Source: Fibrobacter sp. (GTDB lineage: Bacteria; Fibrobacterota; Chitinivibrionia; Chitinivibrionales; Chitinispirillaceae). From it: a stretch of 64,000 nucleotides of DNA. Both the position numbers and the translations under genes were made by a program. Shown here one piece after another: positions 56,340 to 64,000 of this stretch. The notes beneath the pieces were generated by a model. It searched no databases. It was not told where the DNA came from and saw only the letters and a list, made by a program, of their open reading frames with translations. Each line of letters starts with the position of its first letter. The first letter of the stretch is position 1. The stretch spans positions 33,341-97,340 of the forward strand of contig JAAYIG010000222.1 of assembly GCA_012523595.1 (NCBI GenBank), in the 5' to 3' direction.

Positions 56340-56359
56340 ATGCCTGTTTTCACAGGCAT
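56340..56359. repeat. REP-like palindrome
   Basis: ATGCCTGT (56340-56347) and ACAGGCAT (56352-56359) form a perfect stem. The surrounding ACTGGATGCCTG...CAGGCATGACG context follows the pattern of the widespread CTGGAT-palindrome-ATGACG intergenic element. Confidence 0.5.
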
Positions 56360-56433
56360 GACGCCTAAAGGTAAGGATTTACTTAAAAAATACACCCTCT
56401 CCCCCATTCGTCATTTCTCCAGGAAAGCAGAAT

Positions 56434-57162
56434 TTACTCTACGAAACTTCCTCTTATCACAATTGGCTGGTTCAAAGGATTTCCGCTGACCATTATAAAT
56501 CTCACCGGATCTTTTGCATCCACCTGAATAACCCCTGTTTTCTTCAAAAAAAGTGCTTCATGAGCCATCAGGGGTCCATACTCGGTCTCTACCTCTCCGC
56601 TGTAAACATAGAGAAAACCGTTATGGAATGGTATCGGAAGACTCAATGAGGAGGCACCGGAAAGTCTGAAGTCTTTAAATTGAGCAGGTGTGAAATGCTT
56701 TACAGGTGAATTACCGCCAAGAATGGTGCGTATCTCCACGTTTCCATTCACTTCTGTCTTTATCTGCTCAGGATTGACCTGCTGATATTCCGGTTCGCTC
56801 CTTTTAAGGTGTATAGGGAGATTGATCCAGAGCTGAAACCCGTGACAACCCTCATCACTGCCCGGCATCTCAGAGTGCACAATACCCTTCCCTGCGCTGA
56901 ATCTCTGCGCTCCCCCTTCCAAAACCGTTGTATCGTTTCCCAGAGTATCTTTGTGCCTGAACGCTCCATCGATCATATAGGTGACAGCCTCAAAACCCCT
57001 GTGCTGATGTTCAGGAAAACCCGTTCCCTTTTTCACGAAAAACTCATCGAGCAACACAAAAGGATCAAAACTGCCATATTCAGGCGAAGGGAAAAGCCGC
57101 CATATCCTCACCCCTGCCCCATCCTCTATCGCTGCAGCAGCCACCTTGACTGGTCTGTCCAT
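56434..57162 (-). CDS. Pirin family protein
   Basis: A bicupin pirin of 242 residues: the metal site FPEHQHRGFEAVTYMIDG with the GxxHS (KGIVHSEMPG) segment, and HGFQLWINLP. Bacterial pirins often have quercetinase or regulatory activity. The C-terminal cupin is shorter, as in the YhhW subgroup. It is monocistronic. Confidence 0.93.
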   Translation of the reverse strand: MDRPVKVAAAAIEDGAGVRIWRLFPSPEYGSFDPFVLLDEFFVKKGTGFPEHQHRGFEAVTYMIDGAFRHKDTLGNDTTVLEGGAQRFSAGKGIVHSEMPGSDEGCHGFQLWINLPIHLKRSEPEYQQVNPEQIKTEVNGNVEIRTILGGNSPVKHFTPAQFKDFRLSGASSLSLPIPFHNGFLYVYSGEVETEYGPLMAHEALFLKKTGVIQVDAKDPVRFIMVSGNPLNQPIVIRGSFVE

Positions 57163-57338
57163 ACTAAACCCTCCTTAGTGACATTATAGCAAATACGAGA
57201 GCACTCCTTAAACGGACAATACCCTTAAAGACAGTACGTATTCTCCCGTAAAAAATGGCAATCCTTGATTTTCTTTTCTGCCTGTTATATTCTTAGTGTT
57301 TAATTTTTTATTTAACCCATGAAACTGCGGAGAATTAA

Positions 57339-57512
57339 ATGCCTCAGGCCAAGCGACCTACAAAAAAAGCGATGAGCAACACAACCAAATGTCCCAGATG
57401 CATGTCAAGGGGTTATGATATCGTTGAAAAACCCAACTTTTTCGAGAGAATAGTATTTATGGGTTGTGTAGTTTACAAATGCCGTAAGTGCGGAAAAAAG
57501 TGGGGAGGATAA
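57339..57512 (+). CDS. Small zinc-ribbon protein, 57 residues
   Basis: A short gene with CGGAGA six bases before ATG 57339. The product MPQAKRPTKKAMSNTT... has two CxxC pairs, C18-PR-C21 and C48-RK-C51, separated by about 26 residues, plus a hydrophobic middle (ERIVFMGCVVY). This is a zinc-ribbon layout like those of small RNA-associated or stress proteins. It lies two bases from the end of the convergent dusB gene. No function is assigned. Confidence 0.75.
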   Translation: MPQAKRPTKKAMSNTTKCPRCMSRGYDIVEKPNFFERIVFMGCVVYKCRKCGKKWGG

Positions 57513-57514
57513 GT

Positions 57515-58465
57515 CTACACCGCAATCCTCTCTGCCTCTCTTAACACAGCGATCAGTTCATCAGTTGATCCGGCTCTGAAGATCCGGTCTCTTATTGCAG
57601 AGACTCCCGGAAGACCCTTTACATAACGTGCCGTGTGCTTTTTCATCTCCCGGTATGCACGAGCCTCACCGTATATCTCTTTGTACCTTTCTATATGTCT
57701 CAGCGCTGTTTCGATTTTCATCTCCGGGGTAACTGCCATCTCCTCCCTGCCCTCCGGAGATCTTTTCACCTGAGAGAAGATCCATGGGTTCCCAAATGCC
57801 CCCCGTCCTATCATAACCGAATCACATCCGGTACTCCTGAACATCTCCAGGGCATCAGATGCAGTCACGATATCCCCGTTTCCAATGACCGGAATCGAGA
57901 GTACCTTTTTGACTTCCGCAATTCTTTCCCAGTAAGAATGTCCTGAAAACCCCATGGTCTGAGAACGTGGGTGAAGGGTAAGAGCAGCGGCGCCACACTG
58001 CTGGGCAGTAACAGCAAACTCCACATCAACCCACTTATACCTCTCCCATCCTGAGCGGATCTTGACAGTCACAGGAACAGGTACTGCCCCTGCTACAGAA
58101 CGCACGATTTCCCCAAACAGCTTCTGATCCTTCAGAAGCCCGGAACCGCCATTCTTTTTCACAACCTTGGCCACCGGACATCCGGCGTTAATGTCTATGA
58201 AATCGGGGCTTGCCTTTTTGTAAATGATCTCGGCGGCTCTTGCCATGTGATCAGGATTTGCCCCGAAAAGCTGAATCCCGATCGGACGCTCCTTCTGCTC
58301 AAACGTCAGGAGCTCCTCAGTAGCTTTCGAACCGTGCAGCAGTCCCTCGGCACTCACCATTTCCGAAAAGAGTATATCTGCACCGAACTCTTTACAAATA
58401 CATCGAAATACTGTCTCTGTGATCCCTGCCATGGGAGCAAGTATGACTTTTCTGCCTTTAAACAT
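57515..58465 (-). CDS. dusB: tRNA-dihydrouridine synthase (DusB type)
   Basis: A TIM-barrel FMN enzyme: VILAPMAGITETVFR at the N-terminus, the catalytic cysteine in FIDINAGCPVAKVVKKNGG, and MIGRGAFGNPWIF. It reduces uridines in the D-loop of tRNAs. The 316-residue length is normal. Confidence 0.94.
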   Translation of the reverse strand: MFKGRKVILAPMAGITETVFRCICKEFGADILFSEMVSAEGLLHGSKATEELLTFEQKERPIGIQLFGANPDHMARAAEIIYKKASPDFIDINAGCPVAKVVKKNGGSGLLKDQKLFGEIVRSVAGAVPVPVTVKIRSGWERYKWVDVEFAVTAQQCGAAALTLHPRSQTMGFSGHSYWERIAEVKKVLSIPVIGNGDIVTASDALEMFRSTGCDSVMIGRGAFGNPWIFSQVKRSPEGREEMAVTPEMKIETALRHIERYKEIYGEARAYREMKKHTARYVKGLPGVSAIRDRIFRAGSTDELIAVLREAERIAV

Positions 58466-58535
58466 AAGAGTAAAAATAAATCCCTTCCGAAATCCTTTCT
58501 TTAAAAAACTGAATGGTATAATTCAGAGACAATAC

Positions 58536-58591
58536 CCATACCGGAACCGGAATCGAGAACAATGAAATCGATCCCGATGCCAATACCGAAT
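58536..58591. repeat. Degenerate CCGATN/CCGGAA hexamer tract
   Basis: Between dusB and the radical SAM gene the sequence holds ATACCCATACCGGAACCGG and ATCGATCCCGATGCCAATAC, an eroded version of the hexamer family seen at 4675 and 51689. Confidence 0.4.
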
Positions 58592-58707
58592 AAGAGCAAT
58601 AAAGTCAGCAGACATCACTGGGTTTAATAATAACTACCGGCTGAAACCAGAAGATATTTAATACCTGAAAAACCGGTATCGCGGGATGATCTTTTCCCGG
58701 ATGCATT

Positions 58708-59748
58708 TCAACAGAGTTTTCCCCATCTTAACGCACACATGGCACAATAGCCATGGCCGTTTTCCAGATCGGTACTGTTTCTTAATTCCTGATATGTCGC
58801 AGTTGGGTTTTGGGAGTAATAAATGGCATTTCTGACCGACCGCATAGTTTTATCATTCCATATTTTGTAAACATCATCCACATAGATATTACCAAGCCTG
58901 TATTCTCCGGCGTTTACGCGATTTATCTTCCCTTCCACCATTTCCTCGATATGCTTATCCCCGGGCTTTTCCTTGTTCAGGCTCCCGTACATATAGCAGC
59001 AGGGATAAATCTCCCCATCAATGCCGACCACTACAGAAGTAAAGGGTTCTGCACAACCTTTCGGAGCAGTATAATTTTTCAGATAATGTGGTCTTTCGGG
59101 ATAAAACTCTTTATATGTTTCTTTCGTTGTCCCAGGGTAAATAACATTAAAATCGAATCCGAATTGACGGCAAAAACTGCCAATTTCTTCCAGATAGAGT
59201 TCAGTTTGCTTAGTGATAAGACTCTGAATACCAATAATGACATCAGACCGCAATTCAGCAAGACGCTTCAGGTTTCCAAGAACTCTGACCAAATCTCCGC
59301 GCGGCCTCATGGCCGCATAAATATCATGCCTGAAAGAATCAATGGAAAACTGAACTATGGTCTGCGGCGGAAGGGCCATTATTTTCTCATCAGTCCAAAG
59401 CATACCATTTGTAACCATGTGCATTTTCAATTGAAATCTTTTGATGACTTCCATTATCTTAAGCCATTCAGGATGCAGTAACGGCTCACCATGTCCAAGA
59501 ATAACTATTCTCTGCAGGGTAGGCAGCTTGTTAATAATCTCTTCAATTTTTTCTACAGAAAGGAATCTGTGCTTTAACTTATCGACATTGCACAATGCGC
59601 ATTTGAGGTTACACCCGATCATAATCTCCAGCATCAAGGAAACCAGATTCGGCCTGGGCAATGGAGCTACAATCATTTTTTCTTCCGGAAGATGTGCAGA
59701 AGTTTTTTCTGCAACGGTATTTCTGACAGCAGTATCACTTTCCACCAT
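58708..59748 (-). CDS. Radical SAM/SPASM-domain protein
   Basis: A radical SAM core with C46-NLK-C50-AL-C53 (MIGCNLKCALCN), ILGHGEPLLHPEW, and a C-terminal SPASM-like domain with further cysteines (IYPCCYMYG, GYCAMCALRWG). Such enzymes modify peptides, sugars or nucleotides, or act as oxidative maturases. It sits beside glycosyltransferase and methyltransferase genes on the same strand, so a role in glycan or glycoprotein modification is likely; the substrate is unknown. N-terminal residues 1-30 are variable. Confidence 0.87.
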   Translation of the reverse strand: MVESDTAVRNTVAEKTSAHLPEEKMIVAPLPRPNLVSLMLEIMIGCNLKCALCNVDKLKHRFLSVEKIEEIINKLPTLQRIVILGHGEPLLHPEWLKIMEVIKRFQLKMHMVTNGMLWTDEKIMALPPQTIVQFSIDSFRHDIYAAMRPRGDLVRVLGNLKRLAELRSDVIIGIQSLITKQTELYLEEIGSFCRQFGFDFNVIYPGTTKETYKEFYPERPHYLKNYTAPKGCAEPFTSVVVGIDGEIYPCCYMYGSLNKEKPGDKHIEEMVEGKINRVNAGEYRLGNIYVDDVYKIWNDKTMRSVRNAIYYSQNPTATYQELRNSTDLENGHGYCAMCALRWGKLC

Positions 59749-59951
59749 ATACGTGTCCCTTCCAACTAATCATTACATATATCATATATATCGTATACGG
59801 AGATAATTTCCTTGAGTCATTTGTGACTCCAAAGCTTTACACCACCCTGTCGGTCAAGTGTAAACACAGGGAACACTTTCTTTTCAGTTTCTTTCCAACT
59901 GCCGGATTGTTCATAATTCTCTCTGTATAAAGAATATTTCTCTTTTTGTCA

Positions 59952-61013
59952 TCAAACAATTTCGTAATACACATCCTCAACCTTTTTAACAGCCTCTTCC
60001 CATGTGAATTTCGATGCCAGTTCCCGTAACTCCTCTGTGGGCCCCTTATCCATGGCTCTTAAAACCGCATCACGAATAGACTCCGGAGAATCCGGTTCAC
60101 AATACTCACAGAGGTCACCCAGATAATCCCTGATCGCACCCCAGCTCGAGGCAACAGTCGCACACCCATACCGTGCAGCTTCCAGTGTTACAAGTCCGGG
60201 CAGTTCGTACCAGCTTGGAAGGCAGTGTACTCTTGCAGCCCTGAATGCAGAGACAAGCATCTTATCTGTTAACCGTCCAGTAAACAGTGTGGTTCCTTTT
60301 CTCCTGAAAGCTTTGCAAAACGAGGCATACATAGGATCGTAGGAAAAACCGGCATCAGCAAATACAACCGGGATATTGTCATTCTCAAGGGCTTTTAGCA
60401 GCATCAATTGATTTTTCCGGATTTCCAGTCTTCCGACACACAATACGAAATTCTCCAGTCCATAAGTCTTTTTGAACAGGTCCCCGGAAATTTCAGTGTC
60501 AATTATACTTGACCCGAAAGGGATAACAGAGATTTTTGCAGACTGGAAGAGTTTCTGCAGGTATGAGGCTTCCGTGTTGCCGCATGCAAGCAGTCTGTGG
60601 GCATACAGGGCAGTAATTTTTGATGTCTGAGGACTAACAGGAACAGCTTTGGAAAGCATCTGCTTAAATCCATCAAATAATCCCGGATCCTGACCCTGCC
60701 TTATATAATTCTCGAAAAACTCCTTGGTAATTAACGCTTTTTTCAAATATAGCGGCATATCTTCCTGAAGTGAAGTGACTACAAATGGTTTGCGGTACTT
60801 TATCGCGTTGTTAAGGAACTTCTCAAGTTCCTGAGGCAGGCACATATTGAATGAATGAACAATATCATACCCGCTGAGATTTACATCCGCATCAGTCGAT
60901 AAATCTACCGTGTGCCCGCGTGATTCCAGTTGTTCCTGAAGACGTTTCTGGACAACAGAATCACCTCCGGGCATATTTAATGAGTTAGCCCTGTTTTGAA
61001 AGAGAATTTTCAA
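59952..61013 (-). CDS. Glycosyltransferase family 4-like (GT-B fold)
   Basis: N-terminal acceptor domain (MKILFQNRANSLNMPGGDS, DIVHSFNMCLPQELE), then the GT-B donor domain with FVLCVGRLEIRKNQLML and the ExxxxxxxE motif PSWYELPGLVTLEAARYGC. It probably adds a sugar to a surface glycan. It is separated by 11 bases from the broken GT2 gene upstream. Confidence 0.9.
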   Translation of the reverse strand: MKILFQNRANSLNMPGGDSVVQKRLQEQLESRGHTVDLSTDADVNLSGYDIVHSFNMCLPQELEKFLNNAIKYRKPFVVTSLQEDMPLYLKKALITKEFFENYIRQGQDPGLFDGFKQMLSKAVPVSPQTSKITALYAHRLLACGNTEASYLQKLFQSAKISVIPFGSSIIDTEISGDLFKKTYGLENFVLCVGRLEIRKNQLMLLKALENDNIPVVFADAGFSYDPMYASFCKAFRRKGTTLFTGRLTDKMLVSAFRAARVHCLPSWYELPGLVTLEAARYGCATVASSWGAIRDYLGDLCEYCEPDSPESIRDAVLRAMDKGPTEELRELASKFTWEEAVKKVEDVYYEIV

Positions 61014-61024
61014 TTTTTTCCTGT

Positions 61025-61783
61025 TTAATGATGATACCGACCGGTCTTAAAAACAGGTCTGAAACTCTCTATTGCCCCCTCTATTTTTTTTACCAATTCC
61101 GTTCGGGGCTGTGTATTTCTGTATTCATCGTAATAGCACAGAGCCTTAACATAATTCTTCTGCTCAAACAGTGTGACAATCGTATTTACAAATTCACTGT
61201 GCCCCGGAGCAGGTCGTATTTTGTCCCTATCCGGGATATCATCAAAGGACCCTGTCTCTGAAAAATCAATACAACCCTCGAATGCTGTTTTCTGGTAACA
61301 GAATGGAAGCAGCAGTGATGAAAAAACTGCTACGAGGTTGCTTTCAACCGATGGACAGTTTCCATGCATGGCAGGTTCGATAAATGGAAGAATAGAGGGA
61401 TTCTCCTTAATTATCATGCTGCGCCAGGCCTGGTTTTTCACAGCAATTATCTGAATTATGTCGCTTAGAATCACTCTTTTCATTGTGGACGACAGAGATG
61501 AACCCATTATCGCCCGCATCAGATTGATAGTAAGGGTAGTGTAAGGTTTTTCAGCCCCTCCCAGTCCCTTGCTTATTGCATCCATCTGTTCCTGAGCGGT
61601 TCGGCCATTAAGACGGTAGTAAAAGAGTTTTTCAGAGATAAACTGTACTTCACCAATCAGAGAAATAAGAAGCAGGTAGATGACATCATTGCCATAACAT
61701 TTAATATCCAGTCTGATTTTTTCAAGTACATCTCTTCTGTATAATCCATAGGAATTATATCCGACATTGGTTTCATTAAAAAA
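61025..61783 (-). pseudogene. Glycosyltransferase family 2, C-terminal part (frameshifted)
   Basis: The coding part starts right after the T-run at 61778-61783 with NETNVGYNSYGLYRRDVLEK, a typical GT2 middle segment, and runs about 250 residues to the stop at 61025. The earlier codons of this frame (to 61855) give an unconvincing sequence and overlap the first half. It has no start or ribosome site of its own, so it belongs to the 61776-62264 gene. See that entry for the break. Confidence 0.75.
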
Positions 61784-62264
61784 TTGATGCCACTCTGCTG
61801 CGCAGTCCCATACCCACTGTATGCAGCGGTGGATACGGAAATTCACATGGAACACCCTTGGGAGAGAGAAATTGTACAGCAGGAACAGCCATTACCACCG
61901 ATGGATTCGCATCGAGACATTCGACACATCTTTTTAGAAATGACGGATGCCATTGATCATCATGTGATGCCATCTGGTAATAAATCCCCTTTGAGGCCAT
62001 CGAGAACGCTTTTTGCCCATTATCATTCATCCCGTAATTGCGGTCACGCCTGTAGTAAGTTATACGGGAATCATGTGCTGCATAACTCCGGCAAAGCTCT
62101 TCTGTTCCGTCGGTAGAAGCATTGTCGCAGATTACAAATTCAAAGTCTCCATACTCCTGAGCCAGAAGAGACTCTATCGCCAGTTTGAGCAGATCACCCC
62201 CATTATACACCGGCATTCCAATACTTACACGTGGTTTTCCATCTGATTTGTTCATTTTGCCCAT
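61776..62264 (-). pseudogene. Glycosyltransferase family 2, N-terminal part (frameshifted)
   Basis: A GT-A domain with RVSIGMPVYNGGDLLKLAIE, VICDNASTDGTEELC and the DDQWHP metal site. It stops at 61776 directly after a six-base T-run (61778-61783, A on the plus strand). With five T residues the reading would pass smoothly from RSRVASIF into NETNVGYNSYGLYRRD of the downstream frame, giving a normal enzyme of about 410 residues. The break is therefore a one-base homopolymer change: a pseudogene, phase-variable state or sequence error. Confidence 0.8.
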
Positions 62265-62316
62265 TTATTCAAGTTAAGTTTACAATCTTATAAGCTTTTA
62301 CGGTTCCTTGAATTCC

Positions 62317-63009
62317 TCAGGATAATTCTCCAGTGTTTTGCAAGTGGACTCTGATACGAAAATCGCGTTTGCTGTCCATAACCGTCCCGCCCTCGTAAAT
62401 AGAAAAGGACTTAAAATCCCAGAGCAGGTAAGAATGTTTTTCCAGAAAGGCAGAGATGGAAAGCAAACTGCTTTGTCCGCTGTAGTTCTCCGCAAAGAGG
62501 ACTTCCGAATAGATAAGTCTTATCGCGCCGTTTTTCAGGAGGCTGTCTGCTCCCTGAACATCTATCTTCAGAATATCAATTTCTTTAACCCCATTACGTT
62601 TACAATAGCTGTCCAGTGTTCCTGTTTTAACCTCGATTTTGTCATAATCGCAGTTGCCTTTTACACTTTTCTTTCTGATAATGGGATCGGGTTCAAGCAG
62701 TGACGATGCGCTCTTACACCTTGTTGAATAAAAGGTTCTAACGCCTTCAGTTTCAGCAAGCGCAAGATTTTCAAGTGAAATACCATCTGTCCCGCCAAAT
62801 TGTCGCACGAGTGTTTCAAAACAGTCCGGCAGAGGCTCGAACGATGTAATTTTACATTCCGGAAATAACCTGCGGTACCCTTCGATACTCTGGCCGATAT
62901 TTGCACCCACATCGAATATCAAAGGATCCCTGCCAATCTCCAGCCGTCTTATAAACTCTTTCTGACGAATGAAAAACTTTTCTTCTGCCTGGGGGTTAAT
63001 GTATGACAT
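62317..63009 (-). CDS. FkbM family methyltransferase
   Basis: The SAM-binding motif FDVGANIGQSIEGYRRLFP, ITSFEPLPDCFETL, and a C-terminal DILKIDVQGAD segment define FkbM O-methyltransferases, which often methylate sugars of surface glycans. After DVQGAD the usual E-x-L-x-GA helix is shortened by about ten residues, so a small in-frame deletion is possible. It overlaps the upstream CmcI-like gene by one base (TAATG). Confidence 0.9.
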   Translation of the reverse strand: MSYINPQAEEKFFIRQKEFIRRLEIGRDPLIFDVGANIGQSIEGYRRLFPECKITSFEPLPDCFETLVRQFGGTDGISLENLALAETEGVRTFYSTRCKSASSLLEPDPIIRKKSVKGNCDYDKIEVKTGTLDSYCKRNGVKEIDILKIDVQGADSLLKNGAIRLIYSEVLFAENYSGQSSLLSISAFLEKHSYLLWDFKSFSIYEGGTVMDSKRDFRIRVHLQNTGELS

Positions 63010-63785
63010 TATTTGTTCTCCTGCCTGACTCGTTTCAGATATCCCGACGGGGCCGCAGTCACAACAAGCTTCGCTTCTATCTCCTCATCAACAATAAAAT
63101 CATTATTATTCGTCAGAAACTCCCTGATCGCGGTTCTGGGGTTATTACCCGGCCCCCAGTCACGGTCGGAATAAAACCCCTCCGGCATATCCTCTATTAT
63201 TCCATCAAAGACAACACAATAACTGCCCACTGAGACCAGGCCGGAATAAAGCTGCAGCTCACGAAGAACATGAGCGTGAGTGTGATTTGAATCAAGACTG
63301 ACCATCACACTCCGGTATTTCCCTGCAATATCATATACCTGCTTTGCAATTGCATCATCGATACTGGAACCCTCTATCATTTTTATCCGATGACTCATTG
63401 GATGTTTTTCTATTTCAGCACGATTATGCGCCCTGATATCGATGTCTACTCCCAGTACAATACCATCATTGCCCAGAAGTTCCAGCATAGATGCAGAATA
63501 AATCAGTGAACCTCCATGGGCAATACCGATCTCCAGAATACACTCAGGTTTAACCCTCCATATAATTTCTTGTAAAGCAACGATATCCTGCGGGTATTGA
63601 ATGATCGGACGGCCAAACCATGTGAAATTATAACTATACTTTGTTCTCAGTGTCTCAAAGAGAAATGATTTGCCGCTTTTCTGAAGATTCTCATCTGAAG
63701 GATAACTAAGAATCCGTTCCCTGCACTCCTCTTTGAACTCTTCAACAGGATTACCCTTAATGGTATTCTCCTTTAAATCCTCCAT
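63009..63785 (-). CDS. CmcI/rhamnosyl-O-methyltransferase-like protein
   Basis: A cephalosporin-hydroxylase-family fold (CmcI, with rhamnosyl O-methyltransferases): NFTWFGRPIIQYPQDIVALQ, the SAM-binding ILEIGIAHGGSLIYSASML, and VMVSLDSNHTHAHVLREL, whose Asp/His cluster can bind a metal. It probably methylates a sugar hydroxyl. It is coupled to the FkbM gene downstream and continues the glycan cluster toward the right edge. Confidence 0.88.
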   Translation of the reverse strand: MEDLKENTIKGNPVEEFKEECRERILSYPSDENLQKSGKSFLFETLRTKYSYNFTWFGRPIIQYPQDIVALQEIIWRVKPECILEIGIAHGGSLIYSASMLELLGNDGIVLGVDIDIRAHNRAEIEKHPMSHRIKMIEGSSIDDAIAKQVYDIAGKYRSVMVSLDSNHTHAHVLRELQLYSGLVSVGSYCVVFDGIIEDMPEGFYSDRDWGPGNNPRTAIREFLTNNNDFIVDEEIEAKLVVTAAPSGYLKRVRQENK

Positions 63786-63802
63786 ACAATTTCCTCTTTC
63801 TC

Positions 63803-64000
63803 TCAGTAGTCTTCCTGCAGCCTTATTTCCGTTCCTCTGAAACCTATATTGTCAAGGTAAAAACGCATTTGTTTCCGGTAATTTATTCCTGTGAGTACAA
63901 CATAATCTGAAGGCAGAGCCTCTTTGAGCACATCAGGTGGAAATATCCTCATTCCACCTATTGTCTTCGACTGCTTGTGAACATCGCCATCTACATAGGC
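63803..64000 (-). CDS. C-terminal fragment of a nucleotide-binding-like glycan enzyme (partial)
   Basis: A minus-strand frame enters from the right edge and stops at TGA 63803-63805. The 65 visible residues (AYVDGDVHKQSKTIGGMRIF, then PPDVLKEALPSDYVVLTG) follow the pattern D-x-D-x-x-K-x-x-K-x-I-x-G at the end of SAM-dependent methyltransferases and related CoA/NAD-binding domains in polysaccharide clusters. The main domain is outside the window. Confidence 0.55.
   Translation of the reverse strand, partial: AYVDGDVHKQSKTIGGMRIFPPDVLKEALPSDYVVLTGINYRKQMRFYLDNIGFRGTEIRLQEDY

Overview
The window reads as a chromosomal stretch of a flagellated Gram-negative bacterium, probably of the Fibrobacterota (Chitinispirillum/Fibrobacter relatives). 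LPS and outer-membrane genes (kdsA, an LpxL-like acyltransferase, a TonB-dependent receptor, several barrel proteins) show the envelope type. A fibro-slime-domain protein, giant TPR proteins and a FlgD-like C-terminal domain point to the phylum; this placement is an inference. No insertion sequence, integrase, CRISPR array or rRNA was seen. There is one tRNA.

Layout. (1) 1-9652, mostly + strand: the end of a rhomboid protease gene, then a fused E1 alpha-beta 2-oxoacid dehydrogenase tightly coupled to a lipoyl-domain/ketoacyl-synthase-III fusion, radC, then a TonB receptor / PaaK-like ligase / GT2-DUF2062 operon. (2) 9578-13886, - strand: fliS and a flagellin under a perfect sigma-28 promoter, a macro-domain protein, and an MscS-type channel split by a frameshift. 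(3) 14111-22180: NmrA-like protein, an unknown envelope protein, proS, an AICAR-transformylase-only purH, lysA, an RluA-type synthase and a nitroreductase. (4) 22320-32073: three large envelope proteins (barrel+TPR, fibro-slime, 1597-residue TPR). (5) 32320-36683: a second flagellin, a CgeB-like glycosyltransferase, a small helical protein, rlmN and tRNA-Leu(GAG). (6) 36697-45001: secG-tpiA-pgk, a broken secreted-protein gene, a Cache-only membrane protein, gapA, kdsA, apbE and a eukaryotic-type hisA. (7) 45262-58465: MORN lipoprotein, PBP4, a 2Fe-2S flavin reductase, uppP, CAP protein, lipid acyltransferase, lactate permease, a barrel/LURP pair, pirin, a 57-residue zinc-ribbon protein and dusB. 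(8) 58708-64000, - strand: a glycan gene cluster (radical SAM/SPASM, GT4, a frameshifted GT2, FkbM and CmcI-like methyltransferases) that runs off the window.

The strongest candidate for something undescribed is the pair at 356-3701. A complete E1 is followed directly by a protein carrying a lipoyl-type domain on a complete KASIII, with no E2 acyltransferase domain between them. This suggests an acyl group could pass from 2-oxoacid to lipoyl arm to ketoacyl synthase without a free acyl-CoA. Other notable signals are a hexanucleotide (CCGATN) tandem-repeat family in several intergenic regions, a perfect 10-bp hairpin over the start codon of a lipid acyltransferase gene, and three envelope or surface genes broken by single-base frame changes, at least two of them in homopolymer runs (phase variation or sequence error).
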